Shown here: in pieces, positions 25,799-34,812 of the stretch
Layout: each line of letters starts with the position of its first letter
Position numbering within the stretch: position 1 is the stretch's first letter
Source: Natrialba aegyptia DSM 13077
GTDB lineage: Archaea; Halobacteriota; Halobacteria; Halobacteriales; Natrialbaceae
Assembly: GCF_000337535.1 (NCBI RefSeq)
Contig: NZ_AOIP01000017.1
Coordinates: 1-64,000 of the forward strand
Direction of reading: 5' to 3'
DNA length: 64,000 nucleotides
Program-made: the position numbers and the translations under genes
Notes under the pieces: generated by a model
The model's input: the letters and a program-made list of their open reading frames with translations, nothing else
Told to the model about the DNA's origin: nothing
Database searches by the model: none

Positions 25799-26248
25799 AT
25801 GACTCGCCACCTGCTCGTTCCGATGGATGACTCCGAACCGGCTCGTGCAGCCCTCGAGCACGCGCTCTCGGTATTCCCCGACGACGAACTCACGGTTTTG
25901 CACGCCGTCGATGAACTCGAGGCCGGTTATGGCGGCGAGCCGTCAGCCGCCACTGCCGCCGTCAACGAGGGCAACGAGAGCGACGAGTTCGAGCCCGAGT
26001 TCTTTGCGACTGTCCGATCGATGGCCGCGGAATACGACCGGAGCGTCGAAACGGCCGTCGTCGAGGGTACGTCGGCAGCAGCGATCCTCGAGTTCGCTCG
26101 CGAGGAGGGCGTCGATCAGATCGTCATGGGAAGCGAGGGGCGATCGGGCGTTTCCCGGATGTTGCTCGGGAGTATCGCGGAGGGGGTCGCTCGACGCTCG
26201 ACGGTTCCGGTGACGATCGTTCCGGGTGGAGAGACTGAGGAGGACTGA
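25799..26248 (+). CDS. Universal stress protein (UspA family)
   Basis: 149 aa. It starts MTRHLLVPMDDSEPARAALE and carries the ATP-binding signature GSEGRSGVSRMLLGS, ending PVTIVPGG. An acidic loop (VNEGNESDEFEPEF) is longer than in the paralogue at 6184-6600. It probably binds nucleotide and acts in stress responses. It lies divergent from the DUF2178/XRE operon, with the shared intergenic region holding the palindrome at 25652. Confidence 0.94.
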   Translation: MTRHLLVPMDDSEPARAALEHALSVFPDDELTVLHAVDELEAGYGGEPSAATAAVNEGNESDEFEPEFFATVRSMAAEYDRSVETAVVEGTSAAAILEFAREEGVDQIVMGSEGRSGVSRMLLGSIAEGVARRSTVPVTIVPGGETEED

Positions 26249-26351
26249 CGAGTGACGAACGAACAGATGTTTAGCAGACAAGTGACGAACTGAGAGACGG
26301 CGGATCGCCGAAAATCGGCGGGTTTTCCAGGGCACAGCCCAATCGAGACGT

Positions 26352-26861
26352 ATGGACGACAGGACGGGGACGACGCTACACACCGGCCTGCTTATCCTGA
26401 CGACCGCCACGATCGCGTGGCTGTCCGGGCTGCCGATGCTGTTTCCGAGTCTCGGTCCGTCGGCGTTCGTCCTCGCGCTCTTTCAGGACAGTGACGCCAC
26501 CTCGCCGCGGCGGGTGATCGGCGGGCACGCAATCGGCGTCGCCGCCGGATTACTGGCGTATCACCTGCTCGCGACCGGCGTCTCGATGACGAGTTCACCG
26601 CCGCCGGGGTCGATCGAGGGGCTTCGCCTCGCGGGGAGCGCCGTCCTCGCGACGATGCTCACGGCGGGCGGGATGCTCGCAACCGATACCCGTCATCCGC
26701 CCGCGTGCGCGACGACGCTGATCGTTTCGCTCGGCCTCCTCTCGACCGTCTTCGAGGGGGTGCTGATCGCGCTCACCGTCGTCGTCCTCGTCGTCGCACA
26801 CCAACTCCTCCTCGCGACCGAGCGCGCGGGTGCGCGATACGAAAAGCGGCTCCGATCGTGA
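26352..26861 (+). CDS. HPP-family membrane protein
   Basis: 169 aa with four to five hydrophobic segments and the family signatures FPSLGPSAF (near 32-40) and DTRHPPACATTL, which contains the HPP triplet. Some HPP proteins take part in nitrite transport in plastids and cyanobacteria; here the substrate is not known. It ends with a basic tail (ERAGARYEKRLRS). It converges on the adenylate-forming-like gene, with a 17-nt gap. Confidence 0.9.
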   Translation: MDDRTGTTLHTGLLILTTATIAWLSGLPMLFPSLGPSAFVLALFQDSDATSPRRVIGGHAIGVAAGLLAYHLLATGVSMTSSPPPGSIEGLRLAGSAVLATMLTAGGMLATDTRHPPACATTLIVSLGLLSTVFEGVLIALTVVVLVVAHQLLLATERAGARYEKRLRS

Positions 26862-26878
26862 GGACGCACTCCCCGCGT

Positions 26879-28246
26879 TCAGCGTCGGACGTAGCGTCCG
26901 TCCTCGTCGCGGGCGAACGGTTGGCCGGTGTCGAACCAACCGTCGACGAACCGACCGGCGGCTGATGAGTCCGCATCGGTCGCGTCGGATTCTACTGCCT
27001 CGTGCTCCCGTTCCGTCTCCGCTCTCGTATCCGCCTTACTTTCGCTACCGACGGGCGGCGCGCGTTCGTCGGCGACGATCGGTCCCGTCACCTGCAACCG
27101 GCCGGTTCCCGCTCCCTCGAGTTCGGCGTCGCCGGCGTCTACCAGTCGCACGCGGCAGTCGAGCACCGGTCGGCCGACCGCGCCTGGGACGGACTGGGCG
27201 TCCGCTCGCTCGCCGTCTGGCGTCTCCCGGTTGCGCTCGACCGACTGCGCGAGAACGGTCGGACATTCGAGGCGGCCGTAGGCCCGCGAAACGGCGATCC
27301 TACTCGTGTTCGTGTTCCTGCGCTCACTTTTGTTCCCGTTCCCGTTCCCGTTCTCAGCGTCAGAATCAGTTCCGGGAGCAGTACCGGAGACCTCGCGGTA
27401 GGGCTCGAGAACGTCGTCTTCGACCGTCGAATCCGCGATCACCCGCTCGATCGATCCGATCGCGTCGTCGAACGCCGGTTCGGCCGCGAGATCCCGGAGT
27501 GCCGGCGTGCGTCCCGCCAGAAGCGTCGCGTTCTCGGCCGCGATCGCCGTCAGCGCGTCGCCGGGATCGAACGCTCGATCGAGCAGCAGTCGACCGCCGG
27601 CATAGAGGAGGGGAAGCGCGACTCGAATGAGCCCGTCCGGCGTCGACAGCGGCGCGACGAGCGGTGCTACGTCGTCCTGCGTGATCCCCCACGTCACGAG
27701 CGCCGTGATGCAGTTCCACTCGAGCGTCCGCGCGGAGAACCCGGCAACCGGCTGGCCGCCGTCACCGTGCAAGCACAACAGCGGGTTCGACGCGTCGGAT
27801 TCGTCCCGCCAGTCCGCCTCGGGGGAAACGGTCGCCAATTCTTCCAGCGTCACCGACCGATCGAACGGGATCGAGCGGACCAGATCGCGCTGAGCCGGCT
27901 CGGCGACGACGAGTTCGGGATCGATCGCGTCGAAGGGGCGTTCCACGGTCACCGGCGTCAGTAGGTGCGAGATCGGGGCGAGCGTCGCGCCGAGTCGGCG
28001 GCAGGCGAAGAGGAGCGCGAGCGAGAGCACGCGGTTGCGCGAGACCAGACAGACGGTATCGCCGGGGTCGATATCGAGCCCCGAGAGCCGGGCACCCGCC
28101 CAGTCGGCGAGCGTCGAGAGATCGCCGTAGGTGAGCCGCTCCTCGCTGATCGTCTCGGCGGGCGCGTACAGCCGTTCTTCCGAGATGTCGACGACGGCCG
28201 TTCGGTCGGGAAAGCGTTCGGCCCGTCGCGAGAGCGAAAGGGTCAC
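26879..28246 (-). CDS. Degenerate adenylate-forming (acyl-CoA synthetase-like) protein
   Basis: About 455 aa from GTG 28246; no ATG lies near the family start, so the exact start is uncertain. The N-terminal ANL domain is recognisable (LSRRAERFPDRTAVVD, TVCLVSRNRVLSLALLFACRRLGATLAPI), as are motif remnants RAYGRLECP and GWFDTGQPF. The P-loop S/T-G-T-T-G-x-P-K is replaced by LHGDGGQP, and the protein stops soon after the hinge (DEDGRYVRR). The C-terminal subdomain with the catalytic Lys is therefore missing. It cannot act as a normal ligase. A low-complexity insert (NGNGNGNKSERRNTNTS) is also present. It lies 80 nt downstream of a hydrolase gene. Confidence 0.75.
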   Translation of the reverse strand: MTLSLSRRAERFPDRTAVVDISEERLYAPAETISEERLTYGDLSTLADWAGARLSGLDIDPGDTVCLVSRNRVLSLALLFACRRLGATLAPISHLLTPVTVERPFDAIDPELVVAEPAQRDLVRSIPFDRSVTLEELATVSPEADWRDESDASNPLLCLHGDGGQPVAGFSARTLEWNCITALVTWGITQDDVAPLVAPLSTPDGLIRVALPLLYAGGRLLLDRAFDPGDALTAIAAENATLLAGRTPALRDLAAEPAFDDAIGSIERVIADSTVEDDVLEPYREVSGTAPGTDSDAENGNGNGNKSERRNTNTSRIAVSRAYGRLECPTVLAQSVERNRETPDGERADAQSVPGAVGRPVLDCRVRLVDAGDAELEGAGTGRLQVTGPIVADERAPPVGSESKADTRAETEREHEAVESDATDADSSAAGRFVDGWFDTGQPFARDEDGRYVRR

Positions 28247-28326
28247 GGGAGCACGAACGACGCTCGCAGCCGTAATACGAGAGGGGTCATTCGCAAGCAC
28301 GCATCGGACGAGGCGTCGCCGGGCGC

Positions 28327-29133
28327 TTACGATTCGCCCGCCGGCGAGTTCACCTGCGATTCCAGAAATCCGAGCAGCAGATCGTTGGCGTCTCGCGAGC
28401 GCTCGACGAACGCGAGGTGGCCCGCTCCCTCGAGTTCGGTGAACTCGCCCCGCGGCAATCCCCGGGCGAGTTCGCGTCCGGCCGCGGACGCGACGAGGTC
28501 GTCCTCGCTCCCATGGAATATCCGCGTCGGCTGCGTCACCTCGACGAGCCACTCAGTCGCGTCGAACTCGTCGAGGGCCGCACGCTGTGCCTCCCAACCC
28601 GCCCGGTCGGCGTCGCCGTCGGCCCGCCAGTCGACGATCCCCTCGACCGCGTCGGGTTGGGCGGCGCTGAACTCGTCCGAGAGGGCCGCCTCGAGCGAGT
28701 CGCGAATCGCCTCGCGATCGGTCGGCGGCGCGAACAGGGCATCGAGACCGAACTCGTCGCCGCGGGCGGCGGTGCCGAACAGCGACAGCGTCGCGACGCG
28801 ATTCGTGGTTCGGGCCGCCGCGAGCGCGATCGCGCCGCCGAGTCCGCAGCCGACGAGGTGGGCATTGTGGATATCGCACTCCGCGAGGACCGCCTCGAGA
28901 TCGGCGACGAGTTCGGACATGGCGTACGGAGCCGGCGGGGCGTCCGAGCGGCCGGTTCCCCGGAGGTCCCAGACGACGGTTTCGAAGGGGCCGGTGAGCG
29001 CGGCGTGTTGCCAGCCCCAGAGCCAGCCGCCGAGGCCGGCCTCGGAGACGAAGACGACGGGGGCGGCGTCGCCCGCGGTATTGCCCTCGCGGTCGTAGTA
29101 CAGCGAGACGCTCCCGTTCGATGCGATCGGCAT
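28327..29133 (-). CDS. Alpha/beta hydrolase with Cys nucleophile
   Basis: 268 aa with an alpha/beta-hydrolase layout: oxyanion strand VVFVSEAGLGG, WDLRGTGRSDAP, nucleophile elbow VGCGLGG (C96), the acid in FHGSEDDLV, and the His in GAGHLAF near 250. A Cys instead of Ser in the elbow occurs in dienelactone hydrolases and some thioesterase-like proteins. It is first in a probable operon with the ANL-like protein (26879-28246), so a coupled role in acyl transfer or thioester metabolism is possible but unproven. Confidence 0.82.
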   Translation of the reverse strand: MPIASNGSVSLYYDREGNTAGDAAPVVFVSEAGLGGWLWGWQHAALTGPFETVVWDLRGTGRSDAPPAPYAMSELVADLEAVLAECDIHNAHLVGCGLGGAIALAAARTTNRVATLSLFGTAARGDEFGLDALFAPPTDREAIRDSLEAALSDEFSAAQPDAVEGIVDWRADGDADRAGWEAQRAALDEFDATEWLVEVTQPTRIFHGSEDDLVASAAGRELARGLPRGEFTELEGAGHLAFVERSRDANDLLLGFLESQVNSPAGES

Positions 29134-29162
29134 GGCTACGGCAAGGAGACGAGCGAGGGTGA

Positions 29163-29324
29163 AAGCGACGATTTCCTCGCCAGACCGCGGCCCGACGCGG
29201 GTTCGACCTCCGCGTCACCGTCGAGGCGACGCTCAAGGTGGCAGGTACCCTCGGTCTCGGCCAAACGTACGACCTCGAGGGTGAACTCGTTCGAACGCTT
29301 CCGGGGACCGATCGGGTCGAGTGA
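29163..29324 (+). pseudogene. Possible gene remnant (C-terminal fragment)
   Basis: An open frame of about 52 codons with strong haloarchaeal codon bias (C or G at most third positions) but no start codon, preceded by TGA. It reads ...FDLRVTVEATLKVAG, then TLGLGQTYDLEGELVRTLPG, ending DRVE. The composition is protein-like in this frame only. It lies between the hydrolase start and alaS and may be the 3' end of a lost gene. Confidence 0.3.
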
Positions 29325-29428
29325 GGAGTGAGATTGATGCAGTCGATCGACTGCGAGGATCGTCACTAGCAGGTCGCAGTCGTTCGAGCGAAGTCAATCG
29401 ACGAACAGAGAAGATCCGAGTGAGCTCG

Positions 29429-32209
29429 TTACGCGTCCAGGACCTGCCGCAACACGTCCGGCGCATCCTCGAGTGCCGCATCGAGATCCTCGACGTTCGG
29501 TCCGCCGCCCTGTGCGAAGTCCGGCGGACCGCCGCCGCCGCCGCCGACCTTCGCGGCGAGTTCGCCGACGACCTCGCCGGCGTTGACGGCGACGTCGTCC
29601 GGCACCGCGACGACGAACTGGGCACCGCTCTCGCCGCTGCCGAGAACGGCGATACTGCCCTCCTCGGCGATGGCGTTCGCGGTCGCGCGCAGTTCGTCCA
29701 CGTCGGTATCGAGTCGGTCGACGACGGCCGTCCGATCGCCGATATCGAACTCGTCGCCGCCGCCACCGCCGCCGGCGCGGGCGGCCGCGAGCTGTTCCGT
29801 GAGGTCGTCGATCTGCTTGCCGCGATCCTTCCACTCCCGGAAGAACCGTGCTGCGGTCTCGGGAACGTCCTCCGGGGAGACGTCGAGCGTTTCGGCGGCC
29901 TCGTAGAGGGCGTCCTCGTTGGCCTGGGTCGCCTCGAGTGCGGCTTCGCCGGCCGCGAAGGTGATCCGCTCGACGCCGTCTTGCACGCGCTCGGTGGTCA
30001 GGATCTTGATCGCGCCGATGTCGCCGGTTCGGTCAACGTGCGTGCCGCCGCAGGCCTGCACGTCGTCGGCGACGTGGATGAGCCGGATCTGTTCGCCCGG
30101 CGGGATGCCGCCCTGGTAGAGGTCGAAGCCGTGTTCGGACTCGGCGTCGTGGCGGTCAGGCCACTCCTGGGAGACCGACGTGTTGTCCATCACGAGTTCG
30201 TTCGCGACGCGTTCGATTTCCTTGACGTCGTCGCGGGAGATGCGGTCGTAGTGGCGTAGGTCGATCCGCGAGGAGTCGATGCCCTTCTGTGCGCCGGCCT
30301 GGCGGACGTGCTCGCCGAGGACCTCGCGCGCGGAGTGGATGATGATGTGCGTGGCCGTGTGGTGGCGCATGAGTTGGCGGCGACGGCCGGCGTCGAGTTG
30401 GCCGTTGACGAACTCGCCCTTGCCGAGTCGCTCGTCGGTGCGGTGGAGGATGACGCCGTCTTCGATCTGCACGTCGCGGACGTCGACGGTCGCGTCGTCG
30501 GTCGAGAGCGTCCCCTTGTCGGCGGGTTGACCGCCGCCTTCGGGGTAGAACATCGTCTGATCGAGGACGACGTCGTAGCCGTCCTCGCGTTCGAAGACGT
30601 CGAGCACGACGGCCTCGAACTGGGTTCGCTGCTGGTCGTCGTAGTAGAGTCGTTCCGTCTCGGGAAGGTCCGCGAAGCGCTCATCTTCCTCGTCGGCCGC
30701 CTCTTCGACCGTCTCTGGGGTATCGTGGCGCTTGGCGACGAGACTGTAGAAGTCGTCGGGGACGGCGACCTCGGCACCGGATTCTTCGGCGATTTCCTCG
30801 ACCATGTCCGGCTGGATGCCGTGGGAATCGTAGAGTTCGATCAGTTCCTCGGTGGGGATCGGCTCGCCCTTCTTGGCGTACTCCTCGGCGAGGCTCTCGA
30901 CGCGGCGGCCGCCGCGTTCTAAGGTCTCGCGGTACTTCTCGACCTCGGTGCGGACGATATCGCGGATGGTGTCGCGGTTCTCGTACTCCAGGCGCTCGGC
31001 CTGCATGTCGACGAGTTCATCGAGCGGTGCGTCGACGCCGACGGTGTCACAGAGGCGCTTGGTGCGCCGGAGAACCATCCGGGCGAGGTAGCCGGTGCCG
31101 ACGTTCGAGGGGACGATGCCGTCACCGAGCATGTACGCGAGGGTGCGGGAGTGGTCGGCGATGGCGTAGATGTCCTCAAGGGGCTCCATCAGGTCCTCGA
31201 GTTCGCCGGCGTCGACGTCGAGTTCGGCCGCGATGTCGCCGCGGGCGGTTTCCATGTCCTCGGCCTCGTCGATGTCCATGTGGCCCGCGAGTTTGGCGGC
31301 GCGGTGGATGAGCGCCTCCTCGTCGTCGGAGTGGTCGATCCCCGCGTTGTCCTTTAGGAACTCGATCATGTCGGGGTAGACCGCCTCGTAGACCGTCGGG
31401 GTTCCCTGGGACACCCAGGTCCACCGTTCCAGACCGTAGCCGGTGTCGACGATGTAGGTGTCCATGTAGGAGTAGCGGTTCCCGTCTTTCATCTCGAACT
31501 CGCCGTCGGGGTCTTGCTCCATGCACATGAAGACCAGCGTGGCGAGTTCGACGCCGCGGTAGATGACCTCGATCGCGGGGCCGGCGTTGCCGCCGCCGAC
31601 CCACGGATCCTCGATGTAGATGACCTCTTCTAAGTCGACGCCCATCGAGTCGAAGAACTCGTCGCAGAGTTCGACGGTGTGGTCCTTCCAGTAGACCTCG
31701 CCCTGGTAGGCGTACTGGTCGGGGTCGTCCAGATCCTCGCGAGCGTTGAACGCGTGGTGGGCCATCATTTCGAAGGCCATGGTGTGGCGGCCGGTCTTCC
31801 CGACGTTGTCGATATCCTGCATCCGGATGCAGGGCTGGGAGACGGTGAGCGGGTTCGCCGGCGGCGGCGTCTCGCCGCTGGTGACGAGCGGTTGGAAGTC
31901 GTAGATCGACGCCTGGGTCAGCAGGACGTCGTCTCGCCAGCGGTTCGCCGCGACCGGATACGGGTCGATCCGTTCGTGGTCGTGGGATTCGAAGAACGAG
32001 AGGAACGCCTCGCGCATCTCCGTGAGGTTGTAAGCCTCGTCGAAACCGGGATTGTCGATGAAGTCGTACTCCTCGCAGGGCGGTTCCCCGCAGGTTTCCC
32101 GGTCGTGGTCGCGCGTCCAGAAGTGCGCACCACAGGAGGGACATTCCTTGCGGACGAATCCCTCCGTCTCGAAATACTCGAGACGATACTCCTCCTCAAG
32201 TGCACTCAT
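29429..32209 (-). CDS. alaS: Alanyl-tRNA synthetase
   Basis: 926 aa, archaeal type. An N-terminal zinc-binding lead (CPSCGAHFW, then CGEPPC) found in archaeal AlaRS precedes the class II core ([59 protein letters not shown]). The tRNA-recognition region, the editing domain with [11 protein letters not shown] and [10 protein letters not shown], and the C-terminal Gly-rich DHHA1 region ([28 protein letters not shown]) follow. It charges tRNA-Ala and clears mischarged Ser/Gly. The ATG at 32209 gives [11 protein letters not shown], the family start; ORF extension to 32251 is not conserved-looking. Confidence 0.96.
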   Translation of the reverse strand: MSALEEEYRLEYFETEGFVRKECPSCGAHFWTRDHDRETCGEPPCEEYDFIDNPGFDEAYNLTEMREAFLSFFESHDHERIDPYPVAANRWRDDVLLTQASIYDFQPLVTSGETPPPANPLTVSQPCIRMQDIDNVGKTGRHTMAFEMMAHHAFNAREDLDDPDQYAYQGEVYWKDHTVELCDEFFDSMGVDLEEVIYIEDPWVGGGNAGPAIEVIYRGVELATLVFMCMEQDPDGEFEMKDGNRYSYMDTYIVDTGYGLERWTWVSQGTPTVYEAVYPDMIEFLKDNAGIDHSDDEEALIHRAAKLAGHMDIDEAEDMETARGDIAAELDVDAGELEDLMEPLEDIYAIADHSRTLAYMLGDGIVPSNVGTGYLARMVLRRTKRLCDTVGVDAPLDELVDMQAERLEYENRDTIRDIVRTEVEKYRETLERGGRRVESLAEEYAKKGEPIPTEELIELYDSHGIQPDMVEEIAEESGAEVAVPDDFYSLVAKRHDTPETVEEAADEEDERFADLPETERLYYDDQQRTQFEAVVLDVFEREDGYDVVLDQTMFYPEGGGQPADKGTLSTDDATVDVRDVQIEDGVILHRTDERLGKGEFVNGQLDAGRRRQLMRHHTATHIIIHSAREVLGEHVRQAGAQKGIDSSRIDLRHYDRISRDDVKEIERVANELVMDNTSVSQEWPDRHDAESEHGFDLYQGGIPPGEQIRLIHVADDVQACGGTHVDRTGDIGAIKILTTERVQDGVERITFAAGEAALEATQANEDALYEAAETLDVSPEDVPETAARFFREWKDRGKQIDDLTEQLAAARAGGGGGGDEFDIGDRTAVVDRLDTDVDELRATANAIAEEGSIAVLGSGESGAQFVVAVPDDVAVNAGEVVGELAAKVGGGGGGPPDFAQGGGPNVEDLDAALEDAPDVLRQVLDA

Positions 32210-32509
32210 TATACACGTGTTGGCCATGCAGGGCGTAAAACAGTTCCGCAACGTTCATTGTCCGAGAATCGCCTTGCCGTCGGCCGGTTCGTAAGAAGTT
32301 GAGACTGTTCAGTTATTAGTTATGTCGAGTACAAATAAGTCACAGTGAGATAAATCATCCGGAGAGAGCGTGTTCTCGAATAGTCGACGGCACGTGTATC
32401 CGATAATAACAGATAGTTGTATTGTTAGGAAAGGGAGACACTCAGCAGAATCTTTATCGTGGTGATACGGACAGTACGAATAGACGATCAGTCAGAGGGC
32501 ACCACGACG
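32210..32509. promoter_or_regulatory. AT-rich divergent promoter region alaS / sensor gene
   Basis: About 300 bp, AT-rich for this genome, between divergent genes. CTTTATCG (about 32450-32457) could be the TATA box of the plus-strand sensor gene (ATG 32510), giving a short leader. No gene is seen inside. Confidence 0.4.
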
Positions 32510-34786
32510 ATGGGGAACGAGACATCACGACACCGACCGCAGACGATCCTCTACGTGGCCGCAACCGACGAGGCGGCCCGGAGCGGAGCGACGGCGCTCG
32601 AACGGGTTCCTGCAGGGCCAAAGCGGGCCGTCCGGCCGACGACATCCGTCGAGCGCGTTCGAAACTGGGCTCCGAACGTCGATTGCGTCGTCTTCGCCGA
32701 AACGCCGACGACCCCCGCCGGCGCGCACCTCCTCGAGGTCGCCGACGCCTGCGGGTCGACTCCCCTCGTGCTCTTCAGCGAGTCCGCCTACGGCGCGACC
32801 GCCGCCCGTTCGACCGACGGCATCGACGGCTACGTCCGCCGTGACACTGACAACGCTATCGCGCATCTCGCCGACGAACTCACCTGGCTGTGCTACGGCG
32901 ACGAGGCGGCCGCGACAGCCGAGTCCGCCGATCGATCCGCCGGGACGAGTTCAGTTCTCGCGGCCGCCGCCGACCTGATCGCACGCCGCGACCGGGACCG
33001 GTTGCTCGAGCACCTCGTCGAGGCCACCGTCGAGGCGATAGACACCGACCGGTGCTGGATCGCGACCGTCAACTTCGGCGAACTCGTGCCGCAGACGACG
33101 GCAGCGGGCGTCGATGCAACGGCGATCGAACCGGTGTCGACCGGCGGCCCGCTCGGGGAGGCGTTCCGCGCGGGCGAGTCGCTCCGGCTCCCGGACCTCG
33201 AAGGGCGAACTGAACTCGAGTCGCCGTGGTCGGACGCACGATCGCTGTGTAGCGTCCCCATCGCCGATCTCGGCGTCTTGCAGATTGCCGCCGACACCCC
33301 GGAGGCGTTCGACGACGCCGACGTGGCGCTCCTCGAGTCGCTCTGTGCGGTCGCGAGCGCCGTTCTCGAACGGAACCGTGCCGAGACGCGCCTCACCGCC
33401 GAACGGGATCGGTTACGGAACGAACTCGACGCCCGCACGAGCGAGCGAAACCGACTCGCCGACGAGCAAGCGGTGATCGGGCAGGCCGCCGAACACCTTG
33501 CAGCCGAGCGCGATCGCTTCCGAGCGGCGTTTTCGAGCGCGCCGCTGCCGATGCTGCGGTACGAGATCGATGGCCCCCGCTCAAACGCAGACGCTGCTCG
33601 AGACGCACGTCCGGAGTCAATCCCAGATACGCCGGATTCCGAGCCGAATCAGGCTCCCGAAGCGACCATTACGGACGTCAACACCGCCTTCGAGACGACG
33701 TTCGGCGAGGAGCGAGCCACCGTTCTCGGCCAGCCGGTCAGCGACTACACCGTTCCCTCGGGAGTTCGCGACCGCGAAACCGAACTCACCGAGGCGCTCC
33801 GCGCGGGCGGCCGACGCGAACTCGAGTGTCGCCGCGAAACGACCGACGGCATCCGCGAGTTCAGCGTGACGGTCGTGCCGCTCGAACGGGCGGCGCGGGA
33901 CCGACGGGACGGTGGAGACGACGAGATCGAACCCGGATCGGGAACCGAATCCGCGCCCGATAGCGCACCCACCGACCACCCGACCGGCATTCTCTACTTC
34001 ACCGACATCACCGACCGGACCCGCACGCAGCGGGCGCTCACGGCCGCTACCCGACGCCTCGACGCCATCGCAACCCTGCTCGAAGACGAGGTCCAGACGC
34101 CGCTTAACGTCGCCCGCGGCTACCTCGAACTCGTCGAGAAAACCGGCGACGGCGACCACTTCGAGGTGATCGACGACGCACACCTGCAACTGACCGACCA
34201 CGTCGAATCGCTGTACGAACTCGCCACTACCGACGAGATCCTCGCCGAGACCGAACCGGTCGCGATCCACGACGTCGCACGGCGCGCCTGGCTCACCGTC
34301 GACACCGGCGACGCCGAACTCGTGGTCGAATCGACCCTGATGCTCGAAGCCGACAGAGTGCGGTTGCACGACCTGTTCGAGTCGGTCCTGCGGCTCGTCA
34401 CCGGGAACGATAGCGAAAACGGGACGGGTACCGTCCCACCGTCGGTGACGATCACCGTCGGGGCGACCGAGGACGGCTTCTACGTGGCACGCGACGGGCC
34501 GGCAGCCGACGATCCGCGGTTCGATCGCGCTCCCGAGGACCCGGGCAAAGAGGGCGCGACAGCCGCCGACAGCGATGGGACCGCGCACCGATCGACATCG
34601 ACAACGACAACGACAGCAAGCGCAACCGACCCCGACCACCCCGACTATCCCGCCCGCCCCGACACCGACGGCGCACGTGAACTCGTCGAACAGATCGCCG
34701 ATGCGCACGGCTGGGATGTCGGAATCGCTGCAGATGAGGCTCGGACGGCGTTCGCGTTTCGGGGCGTCGATTCGGTCGATCTCTAG
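32510..34786 (+). CDS. Degenerate GAF/PAS sensor histidine kinase
   Basis: 758 aa with a receiver-like N-terminal region (about 1-125, lacking the acceptor pattern), a GAF domain (150-300) and a coiled coil rich in ERDR. A PAS domain follows (360-500, ITDVNTAFETTFGEERATVLG), then a HisKA-like helix, LEDEVQTPLNVARGYLEL. In haloarchaeal kinases this helix carries HDLRNPLN; here the acceptor His is gone. The C-terminal ATPase part lacks recognisable N and G boxes (DRVRLHDLFESVL, YVARDGPAADD). It probably senses a signal but cannot autophosphorylate. The ATG at 32510 was chosen over the upstream frame. Confidence 0.82.
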   Translation: MGNETSRHRPQTILYVAATDEAARSGATALERVPAGPKRAVRPTTSVERVRNWAPNVDCVVFAETPTTPAGAHLLEVADACGSTPLVLFSESAYGATAARSTDGIDGYVRRDTDNAIAHLADELTWLCYGDEAAATAESADRSAGTSSVLAAAADLIARRDRDRLLEHLVEATVEAIDTDRCWIATVNFGELVPQTTAAGVDATAIEPVSTGGPLGEAFRAGESLRLPDLEGRTELESPWSDARSLCSVPIADLGVLQIAADTPEAFDDADVALLESLCAVASAVLERNRAETRLTAERDRLRNELDARTSERNRLADEQAVIGQAAEHLAAERDRFRAAFSSAPLPMLRYEIDGPRSNADAARDARPESIPDTPDSEPNQAPEATITDVNTAFETTFGEERATVLGQPVSDYTVPSGVRDRETELTEALRAGGRRELECRRETTDGIREFSVTVVPLERAARDRRDGGDDEIEPGSGTESAPDSAPTDHPTGILYFTDITDRTRTQRALTAATRRLDAIATLLEDEVQTPLNVARGYLELVEKTGDGDHFEVIDDAHLQLTDHVESLYELATTDEILAETEPVAIHDVARRAWLTVDTGDAELVVESTLMLEADRVRLHDLFESVLRLVTGNDSENGTGTVPPSVTITVGATEDGFYVARDGPAADDPRFDRAPEDPGKEGATAADSDGTAHRSTSTTTTTASATDPDHPDYPARPDTDGARELVEQIADAHGWDVGIAADEARTAFAFRGVDSVDL

Positions 34787-34812
34787 GGACGACGGCCCGC
34801 GTGAACTCGTCG

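Noticed and set aside
29321-32302. Long plus-strand ORFs over alaS
   Set aside because: Antisense shadows of a highly conserved gene, common in high-GC DNA.
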